Below, piece by piece: positions 30,888-38,460 of a stretch of DNA of 43,857 bases. A program made the translations under genes and the position numbers. The notes beneath the pieces were generated by a model, which was not told the DNA's origin, ran no database searches, and worked only from the letters and a program-made list of their open reading frames with translations. Source of the DNA: a virus. How positions within the stretch are numbered: the first letter of the stretch is position 1; every line of letters begins with the position of its first letter. The stretch spans positions 1 through 43,857 of IMG/VR virus record IMGVR_UViG_3300042507_006529. One strand, given 5' to 3'.

Positions 30888-31424
30888 ATGAGCACAGGGC
30901 AGCAGTTTCTTTTGAACGGCCAGATTGACGCGGCACCGGAGATTGGTGGCTTTGGCCACTTTGAGCGGGTGGAGCGAGGCAAGGATGAATGGCTTACTCC
31001 GCCAGGAATAATCCGCGCGCTGGGATCATTTGATTTGGACCCGTGCGCACCGCGGGTTCGCCCCTGGGAAATGGCCGCCCGCCATTACACTTTCGAGGAC
31101 AACGGGTTGTTGAAGCCGTGGGAGGGCCGGGTTTGGTGCAATCCGCCGTATGGCGACGAGACCTGCAAATGGTTGGCGCGGTGTCACGACCACGGAAACG
31201 CAATCGCACTTACCTTTGCTCGCACAGAGACCCGCATGTTTCACGATTACGTATGGCAGGCGGCCACCGCAGTCTTCTTCTTCAAAGGCCGGCTTACCTT
31301 TTACCACGTCACCGGCGAGCCCGGAAACACAAGTCCGGCGCCAAGCTGCCTTATAGCTTTTGGGGCAGAGAATGTAATGGCAATCCGGGCAAGCGGCCTT
31401 CCGGGGCGGTTGGTAGTTTTGTGA
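30888..31424 (+). CDS. dam: Phage N6-adenine DNA methyltransferase
   Basis: This 178-residue enzyme matches the phage Dam-type family: DEWLTPPGIIRAL at about 33-45, FDLDPCAP at about 48-55 and the catalytic VWCNPPYG at about 82-89 (NPPY, motif IV). It methylates adenine using S-adenosylmethionine. It lies between terminase and portal, a place where such orphan methyltransferases are often found, and probably protects phage DNA. Translation is initiated from a family B-derived ribosome-binding site. Confidence 0.9.
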   Translation: MSTGQQFLLNGQIDAAPEIGGFGHFERVERGKDEWLTPPGIIRALGSFDLDPCAPRVRPWEMAARHYTFEDNGLLKPWEGRVWCNPPYGDETCKWLARCHDHGNAIALTFARTETRMFHDYVWQAATAVFFFKGRLTFYHVTGEPGNTSPAPSCLIAFGAENVMAIRASGLPGRLVVL

Positions 31425-31456
31425 GCAAACATCTAGGAGCAGAACACAAAGACACT

Positions 31457-31663
31457 ATGGACGAGATCAGCAGGAAGACGTGGATGGGGTTGCCGGCGTG
31501 GGTGCCGTTGGAAACGGTGTGCCGGTTCACGGGGCTGTATAAAACAGACATCCGGGCGCTGGTGGACGTGGGCCGGCTTCGGACGCTGAAGGTGGGGCGC
31601 ACCGGGAAACGGGTGCGCTATTGCAAGGTGGATGTGGGGGAACTGTGCGGGTATCAGCAGTGA
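31457..31663 (+). CDS. Small helix-turn-helix (AlpA/excisionase-like) protein
   Basis: 68 residues starting MDEISRKTWMGLPAWVPL. The motif ETVCRFTGLYKTDIRALVDV, followed by GRLRTLKVGRTGKRVRYCKV and a C-terminal helix, is the MerR/AlpA-like winged HTH used by excisionases and small activators. Its location next to late genes suggests a regulator of packaging or structural genes. A family A hairpin follows its stop. Confidence 0.65.
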   Translation: MDEISRKTWMGLPAWVPLETVCRFTGLYKTDIRALVDVGRLRTLKVGRTGKRVRYCKVDVGELCGYQQ

Positions 31664-31676
31664 CCGGCATGGGATT

Positions 31677-31753
31677 AACAGCGAAGACGCGAAGACGCGA
31701 AGGAAGGCAAAGCCATGACGTTCCCCGCTTCGCGCCTTCGCGCCTTCGCTGTT
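31677..31753. repeat. Family A palindromic repeat pair (hairpin)
   Basis: The forward arm at 31677-31702 (AACAGCGAAGACGCGAAG and onward) faces an inverted arm at 31728-31753 (CTTCGCGCCTTCGC and onward), spacer 25 bases. It separates the HTH gene from portal and may end transcription or stabilise the mRNA. Confidence 0.9.
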
Positions 31754-31818
31754 CAACTTGCCTTTCGGCGATCAATCCTTAGCTTTCCGCCAGACCTTGC
31801 CGGAGTCGGGGCCGCCAG

Positions 31819-34011
31819 ATGCCAGCGCAGCGCAAGGCCATGACATCAACCGACCACGATGACGGGTCACCCTCCGTGGTGCTCGATCCCGACCAGCCAC
31901 GGCTGGCGGACCTCACGCAGACCTTCCAGCGGTGCTCGCCCAGCGGCGGCGCCTTCAACCGGCTTTACGACGCGGAACGCATCCGGTTCGCCCTGTGGGA
32001 GAACCAGTCCCGCGACTGTCGCAAGCACAGTGCGGGCGACTTCAAGGCAATGCCGTGGGAGGGCGCCAGTGACCAGCGCGTGTTGCTGGCCGACGACATC
32101 ATCGCCGACGACGTGGACATCCTGGTGAACGCCTTCTGGCGTTCGCTCACGAAGGCCGAGGGCACGCAGGTGCGCGACGCCGCCGCCGCCGCCGTGGCGA
32201 GCCGCATGATTTACTGGATGGTGCGGACCAAGCTCAACGAATCGCTGCAACGCGAGGTGGAGCTGGCCGCGCAATACCAGCGCACCTACGGCTGGGTGGT
32301 GGTGCAAGTCGGCTGGGACCGCCGGCTGGGCAAACGCAAGGTGAAGCTCAGCTTCAACGACGCCGCAAGCCTCGCGCCCGACTTGGCCGTGCTGGTGGCG
32401 GACCCGATGCAGGACGAACTGTCGGCCGAACTGTTGCGGCAGGTGTATGCGCAGCGCGTGGCCGCGGAACTCGACGGCATGGAACTGGAACGGATGCCCG
32501 AGCTTTCGATGACCGAGGCCAAGGCGCTGGTCAAAACCCTGCGGGCCGGCGAAGCCATCGAGCTGGCCGTGCCGGCGCTGATGCGGAACCAACCGCTGAT
32601 CCGGGCGCTGCAACCGTGGCGCGACGTGTTTGTGCCCGACGAGCAGGGCGACACGTCCACCGGCCAGGTGTTCGTGCGCGAACGGCTGGCCGAGGACGAA
32701 CTGCGGGCCAAGGAATACACCGACGGCTGGGACCACGAATGGATCGAACAGGCGTGGGCGAGCCGGGGCAAATACTCGACGTGGACCGACGAGGCCGACA
32801 AGGGCCGCGCCCGCGTGCATGAGACCGATTACGTGGCCGACACCGAAGACGGCGTGAACCTGGTCGAAGTCATCACCGCCTACACCACCCGGCTCGACGA
32901 GTATGGGGTGCCGGGCGTTTACGTGACCGTGTTCTCGCCGCACTTCACGCACGACCCCGAGGACAACGAGAAGGAACTGTGTGCCCGGCATGGCCTGTGC
33001 GACTTCAAGCATGGCAAGATGCCCTTTGCCAGCAGCGCGGCGGAATGGTGGTGCCGCAGCCTGACCGCGAGCCGCGGCGTGCCGGAACGGGCGTTCCCGC
33101 AGCAACGCAGCATCAAGGTGCAGCAGGATTCGCTCATTGACCGGACCTCGCTCACCACCCTGCCCCCGCGGTTGGTGCCGTCGCGCATGATGGACGAACA
33201 GGATGTGTTCGGCCCGGCGGCGCGCATCCCGACACTGCGGGGCGAGGAACCGCGGTTCATGGAATTGCCCGGCCACGATGGCGTGGCGGAAAGCATCATC
33301 CGGCTGGAGCTGGAGATCGCCGACCAGCGGTTCGGCCGCATGACACCCACCGCGGCGCCGGCCCGGGTGCAGATGAAACAGCAGCGCATGGTGTCGAACT
33401 TCCTGAGCCTGTGGAACGAGGTGTTCCAGCAGATGTGGGCGCTCATGCAGCAATACACGACGCCGACCGAATGGGAAGGCGTGACCGGCACACCCAAGCC
33501 CGAGCTGGCGGGCGCGGTCATCGCGGGCGAGACGGGGATCATTCTTCAGACCGACGTGCGCGACCAGGACATGGAATTCAGCATCAAGAAGCTCCAGGCC
33601 ATCTCGCAGTTCGTGGTGCCCGAGGACGCCGCCGGCGTCATCGACAAGACGCAACTGGTGCGGATGAAGCTGATGGCGGTGGACCCGTTGCTGGCGCAAT
33701 CGCTGCTGGTGAGCGACGCCAGCGCCAGCGCCAAGTTGCAGGAACAGGTGAACGCGGACATCGCCGCCATGTTCCTCGGCAATCCGCCGCGACTCGTCGA
33801 GAACGACCCGACGGCGCCCGCGCAGCTTGGGTTTGCCCAGCAGATCGTCGGCGCGAATCCGTTCTACCAGAAGGAACTCGTGGGCAATCCCGAGGGCCGG
33901 TTTGCCCTGGCCATGCAGAACTGGGCGCAGAACCGGCAGCAGAGCGCCGTGCAGCAGCAGAACAAGGTGGTCGGCCGGCTGGGCGTGCAACCGATGGAGG
34001 GCGGCCAATGA
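31819..34011 (+). CDS. Portal protein
   Basis: A 730-residue protein (an ATG at 31840 would give 723). It begins with a polar arm, then FNRLYDAERIRFALWENQ and further helical and strand segments of the portal stem and wing. LVEVITAYTTRLDEYGVPGV lies about midway, and the C-terminal end is a Gln-rich helix (MQNWAQNRQQSAVQQQNKV). Length and its place before scaffold and capsid genes match P22-type portals. It forms the dodecameric DNA entry ring. The stop overlaps the next gene (ATGA). Confidence 0.8.
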   Translation: MPAQRKAMTSTDHDDGSPSVVLDPDQPRLADLTQTFQRCSPSGGAFNRLYDAERIRFALWENQSRDCRKHSAGDFKAMPWEGASDQRVLLADDIIADDVDILVNAFWRSLTKAEGTQVRDAAAAAVASRMIYWMVRTKLNESLQREVELAAQYQRTYGWVVVQVGWDRRLGKRKVKLSFNDAASLAPDLAVLVADPMQDELSAELLRQVYAQRVAAELDGMELERMPELSMTEAKALVKTLRAGEAIELAVPALMRNQPLIRALQPWRDVFVPDEQGDTSTGQVFVRERLAEDELRAKEYTDGWDHEWIEQAWASRGKYSTWTDEADKGRARVHETDYVADTEDGVNLVEVITAYTTRLDEYGVPGVYVTVFSPHFTHDPEDNEKELCARHGLCDFKHGKMPFASSAAEWWCRSLTASRGVPERAFPQQRSIKVQQDSLIDRTSLTTLPPRLVPSRMMDEQDVFGPAARIPTLRGEEPRFMELPGHDGVAESIIRLELEIADQRFGRMTPTAAPARVQMKQQRMVSNFLSLWNEVFQQMWALMQQYTTPTEWEGVTGTPKPELAGAVIAGETGIILQTDVRDQDMEFSIKKLQAISQFVVPEDAAGVIDKTQLVRMKLMAVDPLLAQSLLVSDASASAKLQEQVNADIAAMFLGNPPRLVENDPTAPAQLGFAQQIVGANPFYQKELVGNPEGRFALAMQNWAQNRQQSAVQQQNKVVGRLGVQPMEGGQ

Positions 34012-34247
34012 CCCTGGAACAGGCGCAGAAAGTCCTGCGGTCCCTGCCGCCGGGCGACCAGACGTTGCCGGCGGTGCTCATGCTGATCCGGGCGCGGCGG
34101 GCGGAGGCGTTGCTGCGGCACAAGCTGCCGCCGAGCAAGCTGCCGAGCGGCGACCGCGAGTTTGAGTCCGGCGCGTTCACGGCGCTGGATGATTTGGGCG
34201 AGGAGCTGCAACGGCTCCAAGGCGAGCCCACCCCGCCGGCTCGGTAA
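34008..34247 (+). CDS. Small helical protein after portal, unknown
   Basis: 79 residues (MTLEQAQKVLRSLPPGDQTL and onward), helical with a charged C-terminal part (EFESGAFTALDDLGEELQRL). The ATGA overlap with portal shows co-translation. It may be a small head-assembly factor. No family is recognised. Confidence 0.55.
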   Translation: MTLEQAQKVLRSLPPGDQTLPAVLMLIRARRAEALLRHKLPPSKLPSGDREFESGAFTALDDLGEELQRLQGEPTPPAR

Positions 34248-34251
34248 CTTC

Positions 34252-34282
34252 GGGTGGCGAAGGGTGGCGAAGGGTGGCGAAG
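34252..34282 (+). repeat. Three tandem 10-bp repeats
   Basis: Three copies of a 10-base unit (AGGGTGGCGA) follow the stop at 34247, in the 222-base gap before the scaffold gene. Apart from this and the hairpin at 34384-34407, the gap holds no coding or regulatory signal I can identify. Confidence 0.8.
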
Positions 34283-34383
34283 ACCGGCACCCCATTGGCC
34301 GCGGCGCCCGACCGTGCTTTATGCGCAGTGGGCCGGGTGAAACCGGCTCAAGCGCGGTCTGGCGGCCCCGCTTCATTCCGGCG

Positions 34384-34407
34384 CCCGCCGGTCGAGTGAC
34401 CGGCGGG
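34384..34407 (+). terminator. Perfect 10-bp stem between portal and scaffold
   Basis: CCCGCCGGTC and GACCGGCGGG form a perfect 10-bp stem with a GAGT loop, followed by TGTCATT. The T-run is poor, so it may attenuate rather than stop transcription or adjust relative levels of portal and scaffold/capsid. Confidence 0.55.
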
Positions 34408-34469
34408 TGTCATTAACCCCGGGATGCGACACGCCTGAATTCTGCGGTCCTGTCGCCGCAGCCAACAAA

Positions 34470-35630
34470 ATGACTGAACCGAATGGGGCCACCGCCCCCG
34501 GCGCCCGCGAGGCGTCAACGCCGGTGACCGGAGCGCAACTCGCGCCCAGCCAGCAATCCGAACAGCAGGTCGAGGCCAGCCTTATCGCGGACATCGCCCG
34601 CCTGTTCGAAGACCCCGCCGCGGTGAGTGCCGCGGAGGAAACCACGACCGATCTTTCAAATCAGGCAGGCGGGGCGGAAGCCCACGAAGCGCCTGCTCAA
34701 ACTGACTCAGGGACGGACACGGACCCGGAAGCCAACGCGGGAGACGCGGAGACGGGAGACGCGGAGACGGAAGCGGAGCCCGAAGCCGAGGAGACACCGC
34801 AGACGGTGCCTTACCGGCGGCTGGCCAAGGAGATCGCGAAGCGCAAGGCGCTGGAGGAACGACTGGAGGCCCTGGAAGCCAAGGCGCAAGCCATGCGACC
34901 AGACGCCGAACCCGCCGCGACGCCAGAGGACCCCGAGCTGAAACCGCACCGCGAACGCGCCAGCAAGGCGGACGCGGAACTGAAGGCGGCCCGCGACCTC
35001 AAGGCCCTGCTGAAGACCAACCCGGACGCCGTGGCGGAACAGATCCGCAAGGTGGATCCCCGGGTGGGCACCGACGAGGAAAGCCTGCGGGAATGGCTCA
35101 ACGACTACGCCGACGACCAGCGCGACAAGCTGGCGGAAGCGAAGGCGACGCTGACGGCGGCCGAACAGGCCGCGGCCCAACGGCGGCAGCAGATGGAGAC
35201 CACGGCGCGGGCGGAAGCCCGGCAGCAGGTGGAGACCGTCGCGCCGTGGGTGCAGACGAGCGCCGAGGTGTTGAACCAGCTCCGCGAGGCCGAGGCCGAC
35301 GAGGACACCGCCACGGTGGCCCAGTTGCGCCGGAAGCTCGATCCCCGGTGGAACCGGTTCGCGCAATACATGGGCACGCCCGAGATCAAGCGGCATCCGC
35401 TCGGCCTCAAGGTGGCCGTGGCGCTCGCCGAACTCGATCACCGGCTGGAACTCAGCCGCAAGCCCGCCGCGTCCGCATCCGCCAAGCCCGCCGCCGTAAG
35501 GCCGGGCGCGACCGCCCCCAAGGCGGCCCCGCGCACGACCGGCCAGCCGGCGAGCCGACAGGCGATTGCCCTGAAGCAGTTTGAGCAGGAGCCCAGTGAG
35601 AAAGCCCTGCTTGCGGCGCTGGACTACTAG
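34470..35630 (+). CDS. Scaffolding protein
   Basis: A 386-residue, highly charged, Ala/Glu-rich protein. Long coiled-coil segments (KEIAKRKALEERLEALEAK, KLAEAKATLTAAEQAAAQRR) and a basic, Ala/Pro-rich C terminus with RKPAASASAKPAAVRPG leading to FEQEPSEKALLAALDY are typical of phage scaffolds. It lies between portal and major capsid, where the scaffold is expected. The N-terminal acidic linker contains a family D repeat (about 34738-34769, AGDAETGDAETEAEPEAE). It guides capsid assembly and then leaves. Confidence 0.8.
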   Translation: MTEPNGATAPGAREASTPVTGAQLAPSQQSEQQVEASLIADIARLFEDPAAVSAAEETTTDLSNQAGGAEAHEAPAQTDSGTDTDPEANAGDAETGDAETEAEPEAEETPQTVPYRRLAKEIAKRKALEERLEALEAKAQAMRPDAEPAATPEDPELKPHRERASKADAELKAARDLKALLKTNPDAVAEQIRKVDPRVGTDEESLREWLNDYADDQRDKLAEAKATLTAAEQAAAQRRQQMETTARAEARQQVETVAPWVQTSAEVLNQLREAEADEDTATVAQLRRKLDPRWNRFAQYMGTPEIKRHPLGLKVAVALAELDHRLELSRKPAASASAKPAAVRPGATAPKAAPRTTGQPASRQAIALKQFEQEPSEKALLAALDY

Positions 35631-35656
35631 CCCGGCGCACGACCGAGACACATCAC

Positions 35657-36694
35657 ATGCCACAACTACTCGCCACCCAAGTTGGCGGAAATACCACCAG
35701 CACGACCGGCGACCGCCGGGCGCTGCTCGACAAGGTGCTGATCCTCGACGGCAAGGAAACGCCGTTCGTCAGCACCGTGAAGAAGACCGGGATCGGCACG
35801 CCTTCGTCCCTCGTGGACGAATGGCCGTTCGACCTGGAGGAACCCGTGCAGGACCTCGCCACGATTGACGGCGACCCCGCCGGCACCGCGGAGAACGCGC
35901 AGAGCGACTACACCGTGGTCGCCGGCCGGCTCCAGTTCAACCGGACCGTCAAGGGCGTGAGCCCGCTGGCGGAGATCCAGAACCAAGCCGGCATCAAGTC
36001 CAAGAAGGCGTATGCGCGCATGAAGGCGCTGCGCCAGCTCAACTACTGCCTTGAAGCCCTCTATCTGTCCGAACAGGACGTGCAGGTGGGCACCGCGGTA
36101 TTGCCCAACAAGCTGCGCGGCGTCGGCGGCTGGCTCGCCACGAGCATCGCCACCAGCGGTTACTCCGTGGGCGCGGACCTGTTGCCCAACAGCTCGCAGA
36201 TCCTGACCACGGCCACGTCCAGCACCACGGCGGACACGCTGAACGGGGCGATGGGCGCGACGTGGGAACGGGGCGGCGTGAAGCTGGGCGAATCCTACAT
36301 GGGCCTGTGCGGCCGGCTGTTCAAGCAGCAGATCAGCACGCTCACCGGGTTTGCCAGCGGCACCAACGCCTACCGCACCACCAACAGCTACAACGCGGAC
36401 CTCGCGGCCCGCGTGCTGTGGCAGACCATCGACACCTTCCAGGGTGACTGGGGCAAGCTGGAGCTGGTCCCGAGCCTGTTCCTCGCCCACACGGCGCTGG
36501 GCGGCACGGCGGCCAAGATGAGCCGCTTCTGCTACGGCCTGAAGATGAGCACCTGGGAAGCCCTCGACGGCAACATCGAGAGCGAGAGAGAACTCGCCTA
36601 CGACGGCAGCGGCTGGAGCGCCGAATTCAAGAACCTGGTGGGCCTGCGCTGCCTGCATCCGAAGGCGAACTTCGCGATCAAGGCGACCTCGTAA
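35657..36694 (+). CDS. Major capsid protein, SU10-like HK97 fold
   Basis: A 345-residue protein. The N-terminal LLDKVLILDGKETPFVSTVK followed by KTGIGTPSSLVDEWPFDLEE closely follows the pattern of the SU10-type major capsid family (former DUF5309), including the VLILDGKETPF box and later KMSTWEALDGNIESERELAY. It forms the icosahedral shell. It is preceded by the scaffold and followed by a decoration-type protein. An upstream hairpin is absent; a short leader with weak SD precedes the ATG. Confidence 0.85.
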   Translation: MPQLLATQVGGNTTSTTGDRRALLDKVLILDGKETPFVSTVKKTGIGTPSSLVDEWPFDLEEPVQDLATIDGDPAGTAENAQSDYTVVAGRLQFNRTVKGVSPLAEIQNQAGIKSKKAYARMKALRQLNYCLEALYLSEQDVQVGTAVLPNKLRGVGGWLATSIATSGYSVGADLLPNSSQILTTATSSTTADTLNGAMGATWERGGVKLGESYMGLCGRLFKQQISTLTGFASGTNAYRTTNSYNADLAARVLWQTIDTFQGDWGKLELVPSLFLAHTALGGTAAKMSRFCYGLKMSTWEALDGNIESERELAYDGSGWSAEFKNLVGLRCLHPKANFAIKATS

Positions 36695-36730
36695 TCACCG
36701 GCAACACTAACCTGAACCGAGGACAATCAC

Positions 36731-37297
36731 ATGCCCACTATTCTACCCCTGAGCACCATTGAAGCCCGGCTGGCGCTGAATGCCACGCACGTCATCAAGG
36801 TGCCTTACACCGACCTGACCGCCACGGCGTCCACGGCCGGAACCTTCGACCTGATCGCCGCGCTGCCGGCCAACACGGCGTTCCGTTATGTCGGCCATAT
36901 CCTGCTCGCCGACTTCGACGGCCCATCCATCACCGAGCTGGTGGTCAAGGTTGGTTACAACCTGTCCAGCGGCACCGATGACGATGACGCCTTCCAGGCG
37001 GACACCAGCATCTGCGGCGCCGCCACGGAAATTGACGCCACCCCGGTGGAAATCACCGACGTGGCCACCGACACGGTGGACGGCACCTACGGAACGGAGG
37101 AATCCACCGTGATTGCGTCGCTGCGCACCAAGCTGAACAGCGTGCTCAAGCTCCAGCCCGTCTGCCATAACGTGGCGTGGGATCTGGAAGCCGTGTTCAC
37201 CGCCACCGGCGCCAACCTGTCCGTGCTGACCTCGGGCGAAGTCTGGTTCCTGGTGGCCATCGCCAACCTCGACCAGTTGGAGAAAGCCAACCGGTAA
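36731..37297 (+). CDS. Capsid-associated structural protein, possible decoration protein
   Basis: 188 residues, beta-rich with Thr/Ala/Val-dominated strands (THVIKVPYTDLTATASTAGT, ELVVKVGYNLSSGTD, DLEAVFTATGANLSVLTS). AGGA stands seven bases before the ATG. Small beta-rich proteins after the major capsid gene are commonly head-decoration or fibre-like components. No exact family is recognised. A strong terminator follows. Confidence 0.6.
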   Translation: MPTILPLSTIEARLALNATHVIKVPYTDLTATASTAGTFDLIAALPANTAFRYVGHILLADFDGPSITELVVKVGYNLSSGTDDDDAFQADTSICGAATEIDATPVEITDVATDTVDGTYGTEESTVIASLRTKLNSVLKLQPVCHNVAWDLEAVFTATGANLSVLTSGEVWFLVAIANLDQLEKANR

Positions 37298-37314
37298 GTT
37301 GCCGCAACTCTCAC

Positions 37315-37342
37315 GGGGCGGCCGGTTCGCCGGCCGCCCCTT
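37315..37342 (+). terminator. Strong intrinsic terminator-like hairpin after capsid genes
   Basis: GGGGCGGCCGG and CCGGCCGCCCC form a perfect 11-bp GC stem with the stable loop TTCG, followed by TTACT. It would end or attenuate the high-level capsid transcript. The short T tract weakens the intrinsic class. Confidence 0.75.
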
Positions 37343-37357
37343 ACTGAAACCAGAAAT

Positions 37358-37468
37358 GAACAGCGAAGCCGCGAAGGACGCAAAGGGCCGACGGAGCAAT
37401 CTGGAAAGCTGGAAAGCAGGAAAGAACCTGTCCGCTTCCCTGCTTCGCGCCTTCGCGCCTTCGCTGTT
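37358..37468. repeat. Nested element: family A pair enclosing a family B unit
   Basis: Forward A at 37358-37385 (GAACAGCGAAGCCGCGAAGG) faces inverted A at 37443-37468. Between them lies a family B unit at 37398-37422 (AATCTGGAAAGCTGGAAAG). This is the clearest case of one family inserted in another, and it fills most of the gap between capsid and head-tail genes. Confidence 0.85.
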
Positions 37469-37480
37469 CACCCCCGCCCC

Positions 37481-37858
37481 ATGACCGCGCTCGAAGCCCT
37501 GACCGAGAACCTGTCCGCCGAGGAGCTGAAGGAGATGCACGAACTCCTGGCCGACGAGGCAATGACGCAGGCGCTCGACGCCGAGCGGCGCATGCTGGCC
37601 ATCGGCCGCATGAATCACGACGGCGGCACCCCCTTGCCCGGCCTGGGCGAAATCACCCACCGCATGGACCCGTTCCACTACTGGGCACAGGTGGGCATGC
37701 AACGCGCCAACCCGCTCGATCCCGAGTTCAAGCCGTGGCTGCTCAAGCGGCCCGAAAGCGAATACGCCCGGGTGAACCAACGCCCGGCCAAACTCACCCT
37801 TGCCGTCGGTTCCGTGACCGATGGCGCCGCCAAACGGTTTCACAAGTCCTACGCATGA
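37481..37858 (+). CDS. Head-tail region protein, unknown
   Basis: 125 residues. Helical N-terminal part (LSAEELKEMHELLADEAM, TQALDAERRMLAIGRMNH) followed by a polar region with MDPFHYWAQVGMQRANPLDP and a basic tail. Position after the capsid genes suggests head completion or connector function. The stop overlaps the next start. Confidence 0.55.
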   Translation: MTALEALTENLSAEELKEMHELLADEAMTQALDAERRMLAIGRMNHDGGTPLPGLGEITHRMDPFHYWAQVGMQRANPLDPEFKPWLLKRPESEYARVNQRPAKLTLAVGSVTDGAAKRFHKSYA

Positions 37859-38160
37859 ACCAGCCCCCCAATTTCGACCTGAGCAACCTGCGGCCTTCCG
37901 GGACCGACGAGGCCCTAGCCGTCGCGACCAGTTCGGTGTCGCTGACCGCCAACTTTACCTGCACCCACGTGTTGCTGACCAACGGGGCCCAACCCGTGCG
38001 GGCAGTCTTCGACGGTGCGGGCACGCCGACCGCCAGCGAGGGGCATTACCTTGCCGCCGGCTGGTCCGCCATCGTGCCGCTGTCCGTGGCCAAGGCCGCC
38101 AAGTTCATCCGGCAGGGCGCCACCAGCAGCGACATCCACGCCACGCCCTTGGTTCGCTAA
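37855..38160 (+). CDS. Small beta-rich structural protein, unknown
   Basis: 101 residues with a likely beta sandwich: VATSSVSLTANFTCTHVLLT, AQPVRAVFDGAGTPTASEG, WSAIVPLSVAKAAKFIRQG. Such small proteins occur as virion decorations or tail-completion factors. It overlaps the previous gene (ATGA). The function is not resolved. Confidence 0.55.
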   Translation: MNQPPNFDLSNLRPSGTDEALAVATSSVSLTANFTCTHVLLTNGAQPVRAVFDGAGTPTASEGHYLAAGWSAIVPLSVAKAAKFIRQGATSSDIHATPLVR

Positions 38161-38166
38161 ACCGCC

Positions 38167-38460
38167 ATGCCCTCCCAGGCTTACTACGCCGGCGACTTCT
38201 GGGAATGCGTGAGCGACACGACCGCCGCGCAATCGCCGGACACCCATCCGGCCAAGTGGAATCGGCTCGCCCTGCCCGAGGAATGGCTGCCCTACCTGGA
38301 GGAGGAAGCGGTCGCCTACGCCATGCAGGCCCTCGGCCGGTCGCTGGTCGAACAGGTGCTGCCGCAACGCCGCGTGGCTGATGCCGCGCTGAACTTGCTG
38401 GCGCTCAACTATCACCGGGAGAACGGCAACGGCCAACCCATCCAAGTGTTCACGCGATGA
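38167..38460 (+). CDS. Small head-tail protein with CBM5/12-like start
   Basis: 97 residues. The first part (QAYYAGDFWECVSDTTAAQS, then PDTHPAKWNRLAL) follows the Tyr/Trp pattern of small carbohydrate-binding modules of the CBM5/12 type. The second half is helical (EEEAVAYAMQALGRSLVE). The helical half may bind the connector. The start is six bases after the previous stop; the stop overlaps the next gene (ATGA). Confidence 0.55.
   Translation: MPSQAYYAGDFWECVSDTTAAQSPDTHPAKWNRLALPEEWLPYLEEEAVAYAMQALGRSLVEQVLPQRRVADAALNLLALNYHRENGNGQPIQVFTR

Noticed and set aside
37357-37484. Small frame across the nested repeat
   Set aside because: Its codons are almost wholly repeat sequence and give the same strings as other repeat copies; no independent sign of coding.
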